6,119 nucleotides of DNA from Sulfurimonas sp. Lineage in GTDB: Bacteria; Campylobacterota; Campylobacteria; Campylobacterales; Sulfurimonadaceae. The position numbers and the translations under genes are program-made. The stretch lies in NCBI GenBank assembly GCA_030646745.1, contig JAUSKV010000354.1:1-6119 (forward strand), read 5' to 3'. Positions 1 through 6,119 of the stretch are shown piece by piece. The notes beneath the pieces are model-generated. The model was given only the letters and a program-made list of their open reading frames with translations. It did no database searches and had not been told where the DNA came from. Numbering within the stretch: the first letter of the stretch is position 1; every line of letters begins with the position of its first letter.

Positions 1-1540
1 AGTTTTTGCTTCTTACAAGTTTATTTATCATCTCATCCGAGATTGTCTCTTTGGTTTTATAGTGCGATGCAAAAAGTTTTAAAACAGCAGGTTCATACGC
101 AAAGTTTTCTAAAAGTTGCGATGGAAACTCAACCGCATCCCACTCCACGCCATGTACTCCGCTTACTCCACTCTCATTTACGCTGCTTAAAAGATGGTGA
201 ATAGTGTGTCCCATCTCATGGAAGAGTGTTACAACATCATCATGTCTTAAAAGTGATGGAGCAGTTTTTGAAGAACTTGGAAAGTTGCAAACAATGAATG
301 CCGAAGCCAACTGCTCGTTCCCTTTTTCATCAAGGCAGTGCGCTTGCCAGTTGTGCATCCATGCTCCGCCCTGTTTATTTTTTCGAGCTTCTAAGTCTAA
401 ATAAAGTCTTGCTGTTAATTTGTTTTTTATATATAAATCATAACTGCTTGCTTTTTCGTCCCAGAGAGTCTCATCAACTTTTTTAAAACTTATGCCAAAA
501 AGTTTATTGAGAAACTCAAACATCCCCTTAACTACGCTCTTTTGCTCAAAATAGGGACGGTAAAGCTCTTCATCCAAATCATATTGCTCTCTTTTTAAAA
601 GCTCACTATAATAAGCTACATCATAACTCTCAAGCGGTTCATTAGACATCTTTTGGAGTGTTTTTAACTCCGCATGTGCCTGATTTTTAGATTTTTCTAC
701 AAGTTTTTTTAAAAACATTAATACACTCTGCTCATCCTGCGCCATTTTGCTCGCGAGTGAGTATGCAGAGTAGTTTTCAAATCCTAAAAGCTGGCTCATC
801 TCATGTTTGAGTGATAAAAGCTCATCAATTATTTTGGCATTTTGCGGTGAACGGGTTACATATGCCTTATATAATTCTTCTCTAATTTCTCTGTTTTTTC
901 CGTAAGTCATGTAGGCGATATAGGAGGGCATTTGAAGAGTAAATTTATATTTAGTTACTCCATCCACCTTAAATTTTGCACTCTCTATTTCACTTTTCGG
1001 CAAGCCTTCGATATCTTTTTCATCCTCTATAATATACTCATAAGCGTTGGTTGCGTCAAGCAAGTTTTGCGAGAAGCTGTTTGAGAGTTCACTCTTTTTT
1101 ATCTGAATCTCTTGAAGTCGCTCTTTGATTTTTTCATCCAAATGCGCCCCGCTTAACTCAAAATTGAGAATATTAAGTTCTAAGACTCTTTTTTGCTCCA
1201 CATTGAGAGAGGCTTTTTCTTTTGCCTCTATCTCTTTATAAGCCCTGTAAATATCTATATTTTGAGAGAGTTTTGTAGAGTACTCTGTGATAATCGGCAG
1301 AGATTCAGTATAAACTTTCTGTGTCTCCACAGAGTTGTTTACAGAGTTTATATGCGTGAGCGGAGTGAAAAACTGGTTAAGATACTCATCCATCATCTCT
1401 AGCGGTTTTACAAAGTTGGTATAACTTTTCTCTTTTATCTCTAAAAGTTCATTCGTTCTCTTTGTGTTATTTTCTAATCTTTGGCTGAGTTCATTAATAA
1501 AACTCTCTAGGTCTATTTTAAATTCTAAGAATCTTGGCAT
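1..1540 (-). CDS. prlC: M3-family zinc oligopeptidase (oligopeptidase A/PrlC-like), C-terminus cut by window edge
   Basis: Cytoplasmic metallopeptidase expected to cleave short peptides released by larger proteases. The visible 513 residues stay open to the window edge with no frameshift. The first ~400 residues are mostly helical, as in the M3 family, where they form the channel wall. The zinc site is HEMGH at residues 441-445 (ligands H441 and H445, general base E442). The third ligand is E471 in the downstream WDAVEFPSQ block. The GVSGVHGVEWDAVEFPSQ pattern resembles Escherichia coli oligopeptidase A more than Dcp. Family members are about 650-700 aa, so roughly 140-170 C-terminal residues, including the substrate-binding Tyr/His region, lie outside. 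The ATG start is supported by AAGGAAG (1554-1548) at good spacing. There is no signal peptide. It is the third gene of the minus-strand unit, 22 bp after the serine protease gene. The family is near certain; the exact subfamily symbol is less so. Confidence 0.93.
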   Translation of the reverse strand, partial: MPRFLEFKIDLESFINELSQRLENNTKRTNELLEIKEKSYTNFVKPLEMMDEYLNQFFTPLTHINSVNNSVETQKVYTESLPIITEYSTKLSQNIDIYRAYKEIEAKEKASLNVEQKRVLELNILNFELSGAHLDEKIKERLQEIQIKKSELSNSFSQNLLDATNAYEYIIEDEKDIEGLPKSEIESAKFKVDGVTKYKFTLQMPSYIAYMTYGKNREIREELYKAYVTRSPQNAKIIDELLSLKHEMSQLLGFENYSAYSLASKMAQDEQSVLMFLKKLVEKSKNQAHAELKTLQKMSNEPLESYDVAYYSELLKREQYDLDEELYRPYFEQKSVVKGMFEFLNKLFGISFKKVDETLWDEKASSYDLYIKNKLTARLYLDLEARKNKQGGAWMHNWQAHCLDEKGNEQLASAFIVCNFPSSSKTAPSLLRHDDVVTLFHEMGHTIHHLLSSVNESGVSGVHGVEWDAVEFPSQLLENFAYEPAVLKLFASHYKTKETISDEMINKLVRSKN

Positions 1541-1547
1541 GTGAAAT

Positions 1548-1554
1548 CTTCCTT
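1548..1554 (-). promoter_or_regulatory. Ribosome binding site of the M3 oligopeptidase gene
   Basis: AAGGAAG lies seven bases before the ATG at 1540, in the 22-bp gap after the serine protease stop codon. It fixes the start and shows that the gene is translated from its own site within the polycistronic message. Confidence 0.7.
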
Positions 1555-1562
1555 GTTTTATT

Positions 1563-2651
1563 TTAATCTTCTTCGTCTCGTTTGAGTTTAACGGCTCCAA
1601 ATTTTTCTATCAGAATATCATCGTATTTATCTGAATATTCAAAGAGCCTTTCAAATGCAATTTTACCCTCTTTGAGCGTGAGAGAGGAATCAACAATCAG
1701 GTGAGAGAGGTAAATTGCATTCTCATTTATAGAAAATTGCAGATAGGAGAGTTTGCTGTTTTCATCAAGCATGTAATCATAAAGTTTGTCTATATCTTTT
1801 GTTGGAATTCCGCAAAGTTTTGAGTCGCCGATGATTACACCGTTTTCATAGTAGTTTATCTCAATTCTGGCACTTCCATGTTCAACTCTCCAAGCGGATT
1901 GGCTTCTTCTGGCTAGGGTTACATTTATCTTTGATGCCTCTAAAATCTCTTCAATGAGTTTTGTTGCACCGCTTGGTTTGTACCCCTTTCTTCGCAGCTT
2001 TGCAACTTCTAGTTTAATTCCGCATGCCGGACAGTAGTCGTTTAAAATATCCTCTTCGTTGATTAAATTTTTGCATGAGGTACACTTTATGATATTCTCT
2101 CTGTCCAGTTTTTTGAAGTTTTCCAGTGCCTCTTGAATATAAAAGTAGGGAACGGCAAAGCCCAAATTATTTGCATTCTGGATTATAAATGTGTTCACCC
2201 CGACAACATTTCCTTCAATATTCAGAAGCGGACCGCCGCTGTTCCCGGGGTTTATAGCGGCATCTAGCTGTATGTACTCTAAATCACCCTGCAGTCTTGA
2301 AGCTTTCGAGATGATTCCCTCTGTTGCCGTATAATTCAGCCCGTAGGGATGCCCGATTGCTATGGCTACATCGCCATCTTCTACGGTTTTTGTCGAGAGT
2401 GTGAGACTGTTCTTTGGAGCACTAAAATCTATTTTAATAAACGCCAAATCATAATAGGCATCGTCATAAATAACTTTTGCGATGGCTCTTTTTATTTTTT
2501 TGGCACTTATTACGACCTCTTTCAGTCCGCCTACGACATGTGAATTAGTAATGATTAAATCCCCGATAATAAAGCCGGAACCTGTTCCGTAAGGAGTCAT
2601 AATCTGAATAATATTTTCTATATAGGTTTCTAAAATGAGTTGTGTATTCAT
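1563..2651 (-). CDS. Cytoplasmic trypsin-like serine protease with zinc ribbon and YbjN-like C-terminal domain
   Basis: HtrA/trypsin-like (S1 clan) endopeptidase. Residues about 10-180 form the protease: GTGSGF (22-27), TNSHVV with catalytic H38, YYDLAFIKI with D68, NPGNSGGPL with S138, then LGFAVP (163-168). The triad is complete, so activity is expected. Unlike DegP/DegQ it has no signal peptide and no PDZ domain, so it should act in the cytoplasm. A zinc ribbon follows (C190-x2-C193 and C207-x2-C210). Residues about 228-352 (WRVEHGSARI..., ending in SDKYDDILIEKFG) resemble the YbjN/type III secretion chaperone fold. That last call is pattern-based. The domain also resembles residues 74-176 of the protein encoded immediately upstream. 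The ATG directly follows that gene's TAG stop, so expression is probably coupled to it. The protease family call is firm; the substrate and biological role are unknown. Confidence 0.93.
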   Translation of the reverse strand: MNTQLILETYIENIIQIMTPYGTGSGFIIGDLIITNSHVVGGLKEVVISAKKIKRAIAKVIYDDAYYDLAFIKIDFSAPKNSLTLSTKTVEDGDVAIAIGHPYGLNYTATEGIISKASRLQGDLEYIQLDAAINPGNSGGPLLNIEGNVVGVNTFIIQNANNLGFAVPYFYIQEALENFKKLDRENIIKCTSCKNLINEEDILNDYCPACGIKLEVAKLRRKGYKPSGATKLIEEILEASKINVTLARRSQSAWRVEHGSARIEINYYENGVIIGDSKLCGIPTKDIDKLYDYMLDENSKLSYLQFSINENAIYLSHLIVDSSLTLKEGKIAFERLFEYSDKYDDILIEKFGAVKLKRDEED

Positions 2652-3965
2652 CTATATCTCCTCAAAGTTTAAATCTTGGAGTTGCAGATAAAAGCTGTTG
2701 CTAAACTCATTGAGCGTTGTGTAGTTTAGTTTATCTCCAAAAGGTTCAAGCAGTTTAAATCTCTCTTCAAACGGTTCAATAATATCTTCTATTTTTGAGA
2801 TAATTACCTTTTTTGCAAAGTTGTTTGTCTTTTCATTGTAGAGAATCGGGTACCCTAGTGCGGCAAAAAAGCTTGGGTTTTGAATTTCTACAAGGGTATG
2901 GATAAGTGCTTTTGTAACGGGATGCAGACCATAGTTGTATAAAATATGGAAGGCGATGTAATTGTAAAGTGTGGGAATTATCTGGTGGTAACGGTTGTTT
3001 TTGTACCATCTGATTTTTGAGAGCGAATCGCTAATAAAGATACTAATCTCTTCGTTTGAGGTTCTGTCGCTTGGATTAAATGTGTATTTTGCATCATAAA
3101 AGTTACTTTTAAACTCTTCAAAACCCATCTCTTTAAGCACATCAAGATACTCTTTTAACTCCTCGTTTTTCGCCTCTATAGTTGAGTTTTCATCGCTAGA
3201 ATATTCTTGAATTTTTCTGCTCATTTTGTGATAAATTTCATACTTTGGAGTCAGAAGATAATCAATTTTAAAATAAAGATACAAAAATGAAAAAGCCTGC
3301 ATGCCCGCATTGTCATTTGGCGGAAATGTAGCGATTTTTTCTGTAACTTCATCTATCCATTTTTTTAAAAATGCATACTTTATCTTTAACTCCTCTTCGT
3401 CCAAGGGGCTGAGATGTGTTATATCTTCGATAAGCGTATCTGAAAACTCGCATTTTGCATACTCTTTATCAAAGTCTGCGTTTAGAGCTAGTTCACGAAG
3501 AGGAAAAAAAACTTTTTGAGGGCTCATTGTACTATTGTCATGGGAAAGTTTTAGCTTTAAAAACTCACTGTTGCTAAAATAGTTTACATAGGTAAATTGA
3601 TAATTTCTCTCTAAAATATATCTTTTCAGTGCCACGCTGGCACCGCTTTTTTTTGTAAGAATCGACTCGGCGTAGAGGTGTTCGTTTGTGATGTAACCCG
3701 TTATTTTTGCAGAACCTTGAAAAATTTCAAAGTGAAGCTTCTCATCCTCTTTTTTTGTTGTTACATTTTGATTTGAGACGCCGTTTGTGAAATTTTCAAG
3801 AGATTTAAAGAAGTACTCATACGCATCCAATATCTCTTTTCTTTCAAAGGCTTCGTAAGATTTATTGAAAAAGTCCTCTTCTTTTGGAGAGAGATTTGCA
3901 TTTATTCCTCTTCCAAATTGGTGTTTTTTTTCTATTTTTGTTTCAAAAAAATTAAACCAGCTCAT
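2652..3965 (-). CDS. YbjN-like domain protein with unrecognised helical C-terminal region
   Basis: No named family is recognised with certainty. Residues about 28-60 form two helices that could be a single TPR-like pair (FFNKSYEAFERKEILDAYEY). Residues about 74-176 look like a YbjN/type III secretion chaperone domain: QGSAKI near 83-88, LKRYILERN at 113-121, a strand pair FLKLKLS, and a closing ELALNADFDKEYAKCEF. The remainder (about 185-437) is mostly helical, rich in Phe, Tyr, Lys and Glu, and matches nothing I know. There is no signal peptide, no clear membrane segment and no catalytic motif. It is the first gene of the minus-strand unit, and its stop abuts the protease start. Sharing a domain type with the protease suggests the two proteins interact, perhaps as a substrate adaptor or chaperone; that is inference. 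The start is ATG with a weak AGTGAG (3974-3969) before it. Confidence 0.85.
   Translation of the reverse strand: MSWFNFFETKIEKKHQFGRGINANLSPKEEDFFNKSYEAFERKEILDAYEYFFKSLENFTNGVSNQNVTTKKEDEKLHFEIFQGSAKITGYITNEHLYAESILTKKSGASVALKRYILERNYQFTYVNYFSNSEFLKLKLSHDNSTMSPQKVFFPLRELALNADFDKEYAKCEFSDTLIEDITHLSPLDEEELKIKYAFLKKWIDEVTEKIATFPPNDNAGMQAFSFLYLYFKIDYLLTPKYEIYHKMSRKIQEYSSDENSTIEAKNEELKEYLDVLKEMGFEEFKSNFYDAKYTFNPSDRTSNEEISIFISDSLSKIRWYKNNRYHQIIPTLYNYIAFHILYNYGLHPVTKALIHTLVEIQNPSFFAALGYPILYNEKTNNFAKKVIISKIEDIIEPFEERFKLLEPFGDKLNYTTLNEFSNSFYLQLQDLNFEEI
2658..2663 (-). promoter_or_regulatory. Ribosome binding site of the serine protease gene, inside the upstream gene's end
   Basis: GAGGAG sits six bases before the ATG at 2651. 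It is formed by the two last Glu codons of the upstream gene, whose TAG touches the ATG. This strong site supports the chosen start and argues for translational coupling of the two genes. Confidence 0.75.
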
Positions 3966-3973
3966 CGACTCAC

Positions 3974-3985
3974 TTTATATGTAAA
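3974..3985. repeat. 12-nt near-palindromic repeat TTTATATGTAAA, copy 1
   Basis: TTTATATGTAAA occurs here and again, identical and in the same orientation, at 4084-4095. It is nearly its own reverse complement, with mismatches only at the two positions flanking the central pair. This copy lies between the candidate -10 and the start codon of the YbjN-like gene, where a bound repressor could block transcription. The role as an operator is inference; AT-rich DNA makes chance repeats more likely. Confidence 0.4.
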
Positions 3986-3994
3986 TTATGTGGC

Positions 3995-4000
3995 ATTATA
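3995..4000 (-). promoter_or_regulatory. Candidate -10 box for the minus-strand operon
   Basis: On the minus strand this reads TATAAT, a perfect sigma-70 -10 hexamer, 29 bases before the ATG at 3965. No good -35 is seen at the expected distance (AGATTC at 4023-4018). That fits Campylobacterota promoters, which often lack a -35. The start site is not proven. Confidence 0.45.
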
Positions 4001-4083
4001 ATTAAACCGCCCTTAGAGAATCTAATCTCTTTTTGGTATTCCATAATTATTTAGATATTAAATTTAATAATTCTTTTGTATCT

Positions 4084-4095
4084 TTTATATGTAAA
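4084..4095. repeat. 12-nt near-palindromic repeat TTTATATGTAAA, copy 2
   Basis: Identical to copy 1 at 3974-3985, 110 bp away. It ends 16 bp before the candidate plus-strand -10 box, so it covers the -35 position of the response regulator promoter. A shared regulator acting on both divergent units would explain the two placements; this is inference. Confidence 0.4.
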
Positions 4096-4100
4096 CCAAA

Positions 4101-4118
4101 TATTATAGATGTATAATA
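4101..4118. repeat. Perfect inverted repeat (7-4-7) over the plus-strand -10
   Basis: TATTATA (4101-4107) and TATAATA (4112-4118) are exact reverse complements separated by GATG. The right arm contains the plus-strand TATAAT. The left arm gives the same hexamer on the minus strand. This could be an operator, back-to-back -10 boxes for both strands, or a coincidence of AT-rich sequence. Confidence 0.45.
4112..4117 (+). promoter_or_regulatory. Candidate -10 box for the response regulator unit
   Basis: A perfect TATAAT lies 34 bases before the ATG at 4152, which would give a leader of roughly 25-30 nt. No recognisable -35 is present. No strong Shine-Dalgarno precedes the ATG either; the nearest purine-rich stretch is AAAGTAGTGA at 4134-4143. 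Confidence 0.5.
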
Positions 4119-4151
4119 AGGCAAATTGAAACAAAGTAGTGATTATTAAAC

Positions 4152-5708
4152 ATGCAACAAATAATTGAAGAGATAAAACAGTTCGCCGATAATATGAATT
4201 TATTATATGTGGAAGATAATGCTGGTTTACGGGAGAATGTAGAAAAATTATTGGGCAGGATATTTGATAATGTCATAACGGCTGAAGATGGAGAAGACGG
4301 ATATAAGACTTTTGTTAAGTTCAAACCGAATATTTTAATTACTGATATCAATATGCCGAAAATGAATGGCTTTGATATGATAAAAAAAATTAAAGCCAGT
4401 GAGCCGGAGTGTAAAATAATCATTCTTTCAGCTTATGACGACAAAGAGTATCTACACTCTGCAATTAACTTAGGAATATTTCGTTATTTATCAAAACCGG
4501 CAAAAGTTCCAGAACTTGTTCAAGCTATTTATGATTCTGTTATAGCTATCCATAAAGAAGAAAATCGCCGTCTTTTTTTAAATCAAATCCAAACTATTTT
4601 TAATTACCAAAATAACATAGTTATCATGATGTATGAAGGAAAATTTATACTTTCAAATAAACGCTTTTTAGAATTCTTTAAAGTGGATGATTTAGAAAGT
4701 TTTACGAAAGAATATAGTGATATTGATGGATTGCTCCTTGAGCATAAAGACTTTTTATACACGACTGCTGAATCAAAATGGTACGATACTGCTGTAGTTA
4801 ATTCAGGAAAACTTTTTCATACAAAAATGAAAAATTATAAAGGTGAAATGCGTCATCTTATCTTAAAGTCAAGAGATATTCCAGAAAAAGATGGGCATAG
4901 TATTTTATCTTTTGATGATGTAACAGAGTTGAATTTAATGGCTCTTTTTGATAGTGATGTGGCTAGTAGTGATAGTATAAGACAAGATAAAGAGGCTATT
5001 CTTACTTTTATGAAAATAGTAAAAGACAATTCGGCAGAGGTGAAAATACACAATTTTTATAAAGGGCTGACTATTGTAAACCCTGCTGTAATTTCAGAGA
5101 TTACAGAGGATGAAGTAACTTTAAAAACATCCTATCCACAGTTGAAGATTGTTAAGTTAAGCAAGTTTATGACTATTAGCTCTGAAATATTCCCTAAAAG
5201 TGTTGTCTGTAAATCAATTAAGTCAATAGATTTAGATAACCAAACTATCGTGATTAATCAAATGAATTTTGCTCCAAGAAGCGCCGTAGATAGAAAGTTT
5301 ATTCGTTTAGAGCCTGAAGAAAAACATGGATGTACCCTTTTTTATAAAAACATAAAATTTGCAGGCGATGTTAAGATTATTGACATCGCTGAAGTCTCGG
5401 TAAAAATTGAAATTTATGCTCTTCCTCCCGGTATGAGGGTCAATGAAACTGTAAAAATTTCTATAAACTTAACACTCCATGCTAGATTAATATCAGTAAT
5501 TACGGATGCAACTATTTTTAGAATCGATGAGAACACTCGTAGTTACGACATAGTTTTGCTTTTTAAGCTAGATATAAAAAATGCTGATACTATAAAAGAG
5601 TATCTTGCAAGTCGTCAAATGGCACTTATCCGAGAGTTTAAAAAGATGGACAGTGTTGTAAGTGAAGTTAAAAAAGTGGATATACCATGCAACGATTATC
5701 AAATATAA
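4152..5708 (+). CDS. Response regulator: REC, PAS-like and YcgR/PilZ-like regions
   Basis: Two-component output protein, cytoplasmic. Residues about 16-130 are a complete receiver domain: acidic pair E21/D22, phosphoacceptor D65 in ILITDINMPKMNGFD, S93, switch aromatic Y112 and K115 in YLSKP. Residues about 140-262 look PAS-like (IVIMMYEGKFILSNKRFLEFF to SFDDVTELN). Residues about 295-373 (HNFYKGLTIVNPAVI...) resemble the N-terminal YcgR-type barrel, and 380-495 a PilZ-like barrel. RKFIR (381-385) matches the c-di-GMP-binding RxxxR. The second motif, normally [D/N]xSxxG, reads DIAEVS (411-416), so c-di-GMP binding is doubtful. There is no DNA-binding domain, so output is probably protein-protein or motility/adhesion control rather than transcription. 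The start at 4152 gives the short helix (IIEEIKQFADN) usual before such receivers; M15 is a less likely alternative. The next gene overlaps its end by 22 bp. REC is certain, PAS-like good, PilZ-like moderate. Confidence 0.92.
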   Translation: MQQIIEEIKQFADNMNLLYVEDNAGLRENVEKLLGRIFDNVITAEDGEDGYKTFVKFKPNILITDINMPKMNGFDMIKKIKASEPECKIIILSAYDDKEYLHSAINLGIFRYLSKPAKVPELVQAIYDSVIAIHKEENRRLFLNQIQTIFNYQNNIVIMMYEGKFILSNKRFLEFFKVDDLESFTKEYSDIDGLLLEHKDFLYTTAESKWYDTAVVNSGKLFHTKMKNYKGEMRHLILKSRDIPEKDGHSILSFDDVTELNLMALFDSDVASSDSIRQDKEAILTFMKIVKDNSAEVKIHNFYKGLTIVNPAVISEITEDEVTLKTSYPQLKIVKLSKFMTISSEIFPKSVVCKSIKSIDLDNQTIVINQMNFAPRSAVDRKFIRLEPEEKHGCTLFYKNIKFAGDVKIIDIAEVSVKIEIYALPPGMRVNETVKISINLTLHARLISVITDATIFRIDENTRSYDIVLLFKLDIKNADTIKEYLASRQMALIREFKKMDSVVSEVKKVDIPCNDYQI

Positions 5709-6119
5709 AACAAATCCGGAATGAAAATATTACTCAAAGTGACGACCATCCTTTATCAGATAAAACGGATGAAATAAAACGGCTTTTAGACTCTTTTGAC
5801 AAATATATCATCGCTTCGAAAACGGATGTGAATGGTATAATTACCTATGCCAGTCAAGCTTTTCAAGATGTTTCTGGATATTCCAAAGAAGAGTTAATTG
5901 GTAAACCCCACAACATAACTCGTCACCCTGATATGTCAAAAGAGATATTTACTGACATGTGGAAAACAATTCAAAGTGGAAATACTTGGATAGGAAAGAT
6001 AAAAAACAGGACTAAAGATAGGAATTTTTACTGGATTAAAACTACTATTTCTCCAGATATAGACAGTAAAAGTAAGATAGTCGGGTATAAAGAAATATGT
6101 GAAAATATTACATCTGCTA
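5687..6119 (+). CDS. Sensor protein with Aer-type PAS domain, C-terminus beyond window
   Basis: Open to the window edge (144 complete codons visible). After a hydrophilic N-terminus of about 37 residues comes a PAS domain at about 38-142. It carries the Aer-like signatures NGIITYASQAFQDVSGYSKEEL, GKPHNITRHPDM (72-83), the W92 and W101 region, and KNRTKDRNFYWIK (106-118). It ends in GYKEICENITSA, the usual PAS exit toward a kinase, GGDEF or further PAS domain. In Aer the equivalent domain binds FAD and reads redox or oxygen state; flavin binding here is inferred from similarity. No membrane segment is visible so far. The ATG lies inside the response regulator gene (22-bp overlap) with AGTGGA at 5675-5680 as a modest ribosome site, so the two are probably co-translated. 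The output domain (histidine kinase, diguanylate cyclase or chemoreceptor) cannot be determined from this window; a kinase would make this the likely partner of the response regulator. Confidence 0.88.
   Translation, partial: MQRLSNIKQIRNENITQSDDHPLSDKTDEIKRLLDSFDKYIIASKTDVNGIITYASQAFQDVSGYSKEELIGKPHNITRHPDMSKEIFTDMWKTIQSGNTWIGKIKNRTKDRNFYWIKTTISPDIDSKSKIVGYKEICENITSA

Noticed and set aside
204..486. Two short plus-strand open frames (204-404 and 298-486)
   Set aside because: They lie antisense to the zinc-site region of the M3 peptidase, which is clearly coding. Their translations resemble no protein and lack ribosome sites.
1193..1402. Short plus-strand open frame
   Set aside because: Antisense to the helical N-terminal part of the M3 peptidase; no domain and no start signal.
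2349..2543. Short plus-strand open frame
   Set aside because: Antisense to the catalytic region of the serine protease; composition is that of a shadow frame.
3301..3519. Short plus-strand open frame rich in Ser and Phe
   Set aside because: Antisense to the YbjN-like protein gene; the Ser/Phe bias is the mirror of its Glu/Lys codons.
3500..3932. Three 8-nt A/T homopolymer runs inside the YbjN-like gene as possible phase-variation tracts
   Set aside because: They encode ordinary Lys-Lys or Phe-Phe pairs, the frame is intact, and phase variation in this phylum mostly uses G/C tracts. Such runs are expected at this base composition.
2652..3965. Possible anti-phage defence role for the trypsin-like protease and its partner
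   Set aside because: Trypsin-like effectors do occur in defence systems, but here there is no NTPase sensor, nuclease, reverse transcriptase or mobile-element signature, and a housekeeping-type oligopeptidase shares the operon.
4015..4034. AGAGA-N6-TCTCT hairpin followed by a T run, like a plus-strand terminator
   Set aside because: The stem is only 5 bp, and no plus-strand gene ends upstream of it, so it has nothing to terminate. An operator role cannot be excluded but has no support.
4103..4423. 106-aa minus-strand open frame with hydrophobic stretches
   Set aside because: Antisense to the receiver domain, whose active-site residues are intact on the plus strand. The hydrophobicity comes from reading the complement of Asp/Glu/Lys-rich codons.
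4853..5053. Short minus-strand open frame
   Set aside because: Antisense to the response regulator's central region with no supporting signals.

Overview
The window is AT-rich and gene-dense. Its overlapping or abutting genes encode proteins rich in Lys, Ile, Phe and Glu. The reading suggests a free-living member of the Campylobacterota (Sulfurimonas- or Sulfuricurvum-like). The main reasons are a response regulator joining REC, PAS-like and YcgR/PilZ-like regions, and a following PAS protein with the Aer-type 'RHPDM' signature; both styles are common in that phylum. This placement is inference; the window holds no rRNA or other marker gene.

There are two divergent transcription units. The left one (minus strand, 3965 down to 1) has three tightly packed genes. 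The first encodes a 437-aa protein with an apparent YbjN-like (type III chaperone-fold) domain and an unrecognised helical C-terminal half. The second, abutting it, encodes a 362-aa trypsin-like serine protease that lacks a signal peptide and PDZ domain but carries a zinc ribbon and what looks like a second YbjN-like domain. The third, 22 bp further on, encodes an M3-family zinc oligopeptidase (OpdA/PrlC type) that runs off the window at its C-terminus. Together they look like a cytoplasmic proteolysis module: a chaperone-like protein, an endoprotease carrying a related domain, and a peptidase that could clear the resulting peptides.

The right unit (plus strand, 4152 to 6119) has the 518-aa response regulator, then a gene that overlaps its end by 22 bp and starts with an Aer-type PAS domain. 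That second gene is cut by the window edge, so its output domain is unknown. The pair looks like a redox, oxygen or energy sensor coupled to a receiver protein with a c-di-GMP-receptor-like C-terminus, whose second PilZ motif is degenerate.

The 186-bp divergent region (3966-4151) holds candidate -10 boxes on both strands. It also has a 12-nt near-palindrome present twice, once near each gene, and a perfect 7-4-7 inverted repeat covering the plus-strand -10. No tRNA, rRNA, CRISPR array, insertion sequence or convincing terminator was seen.
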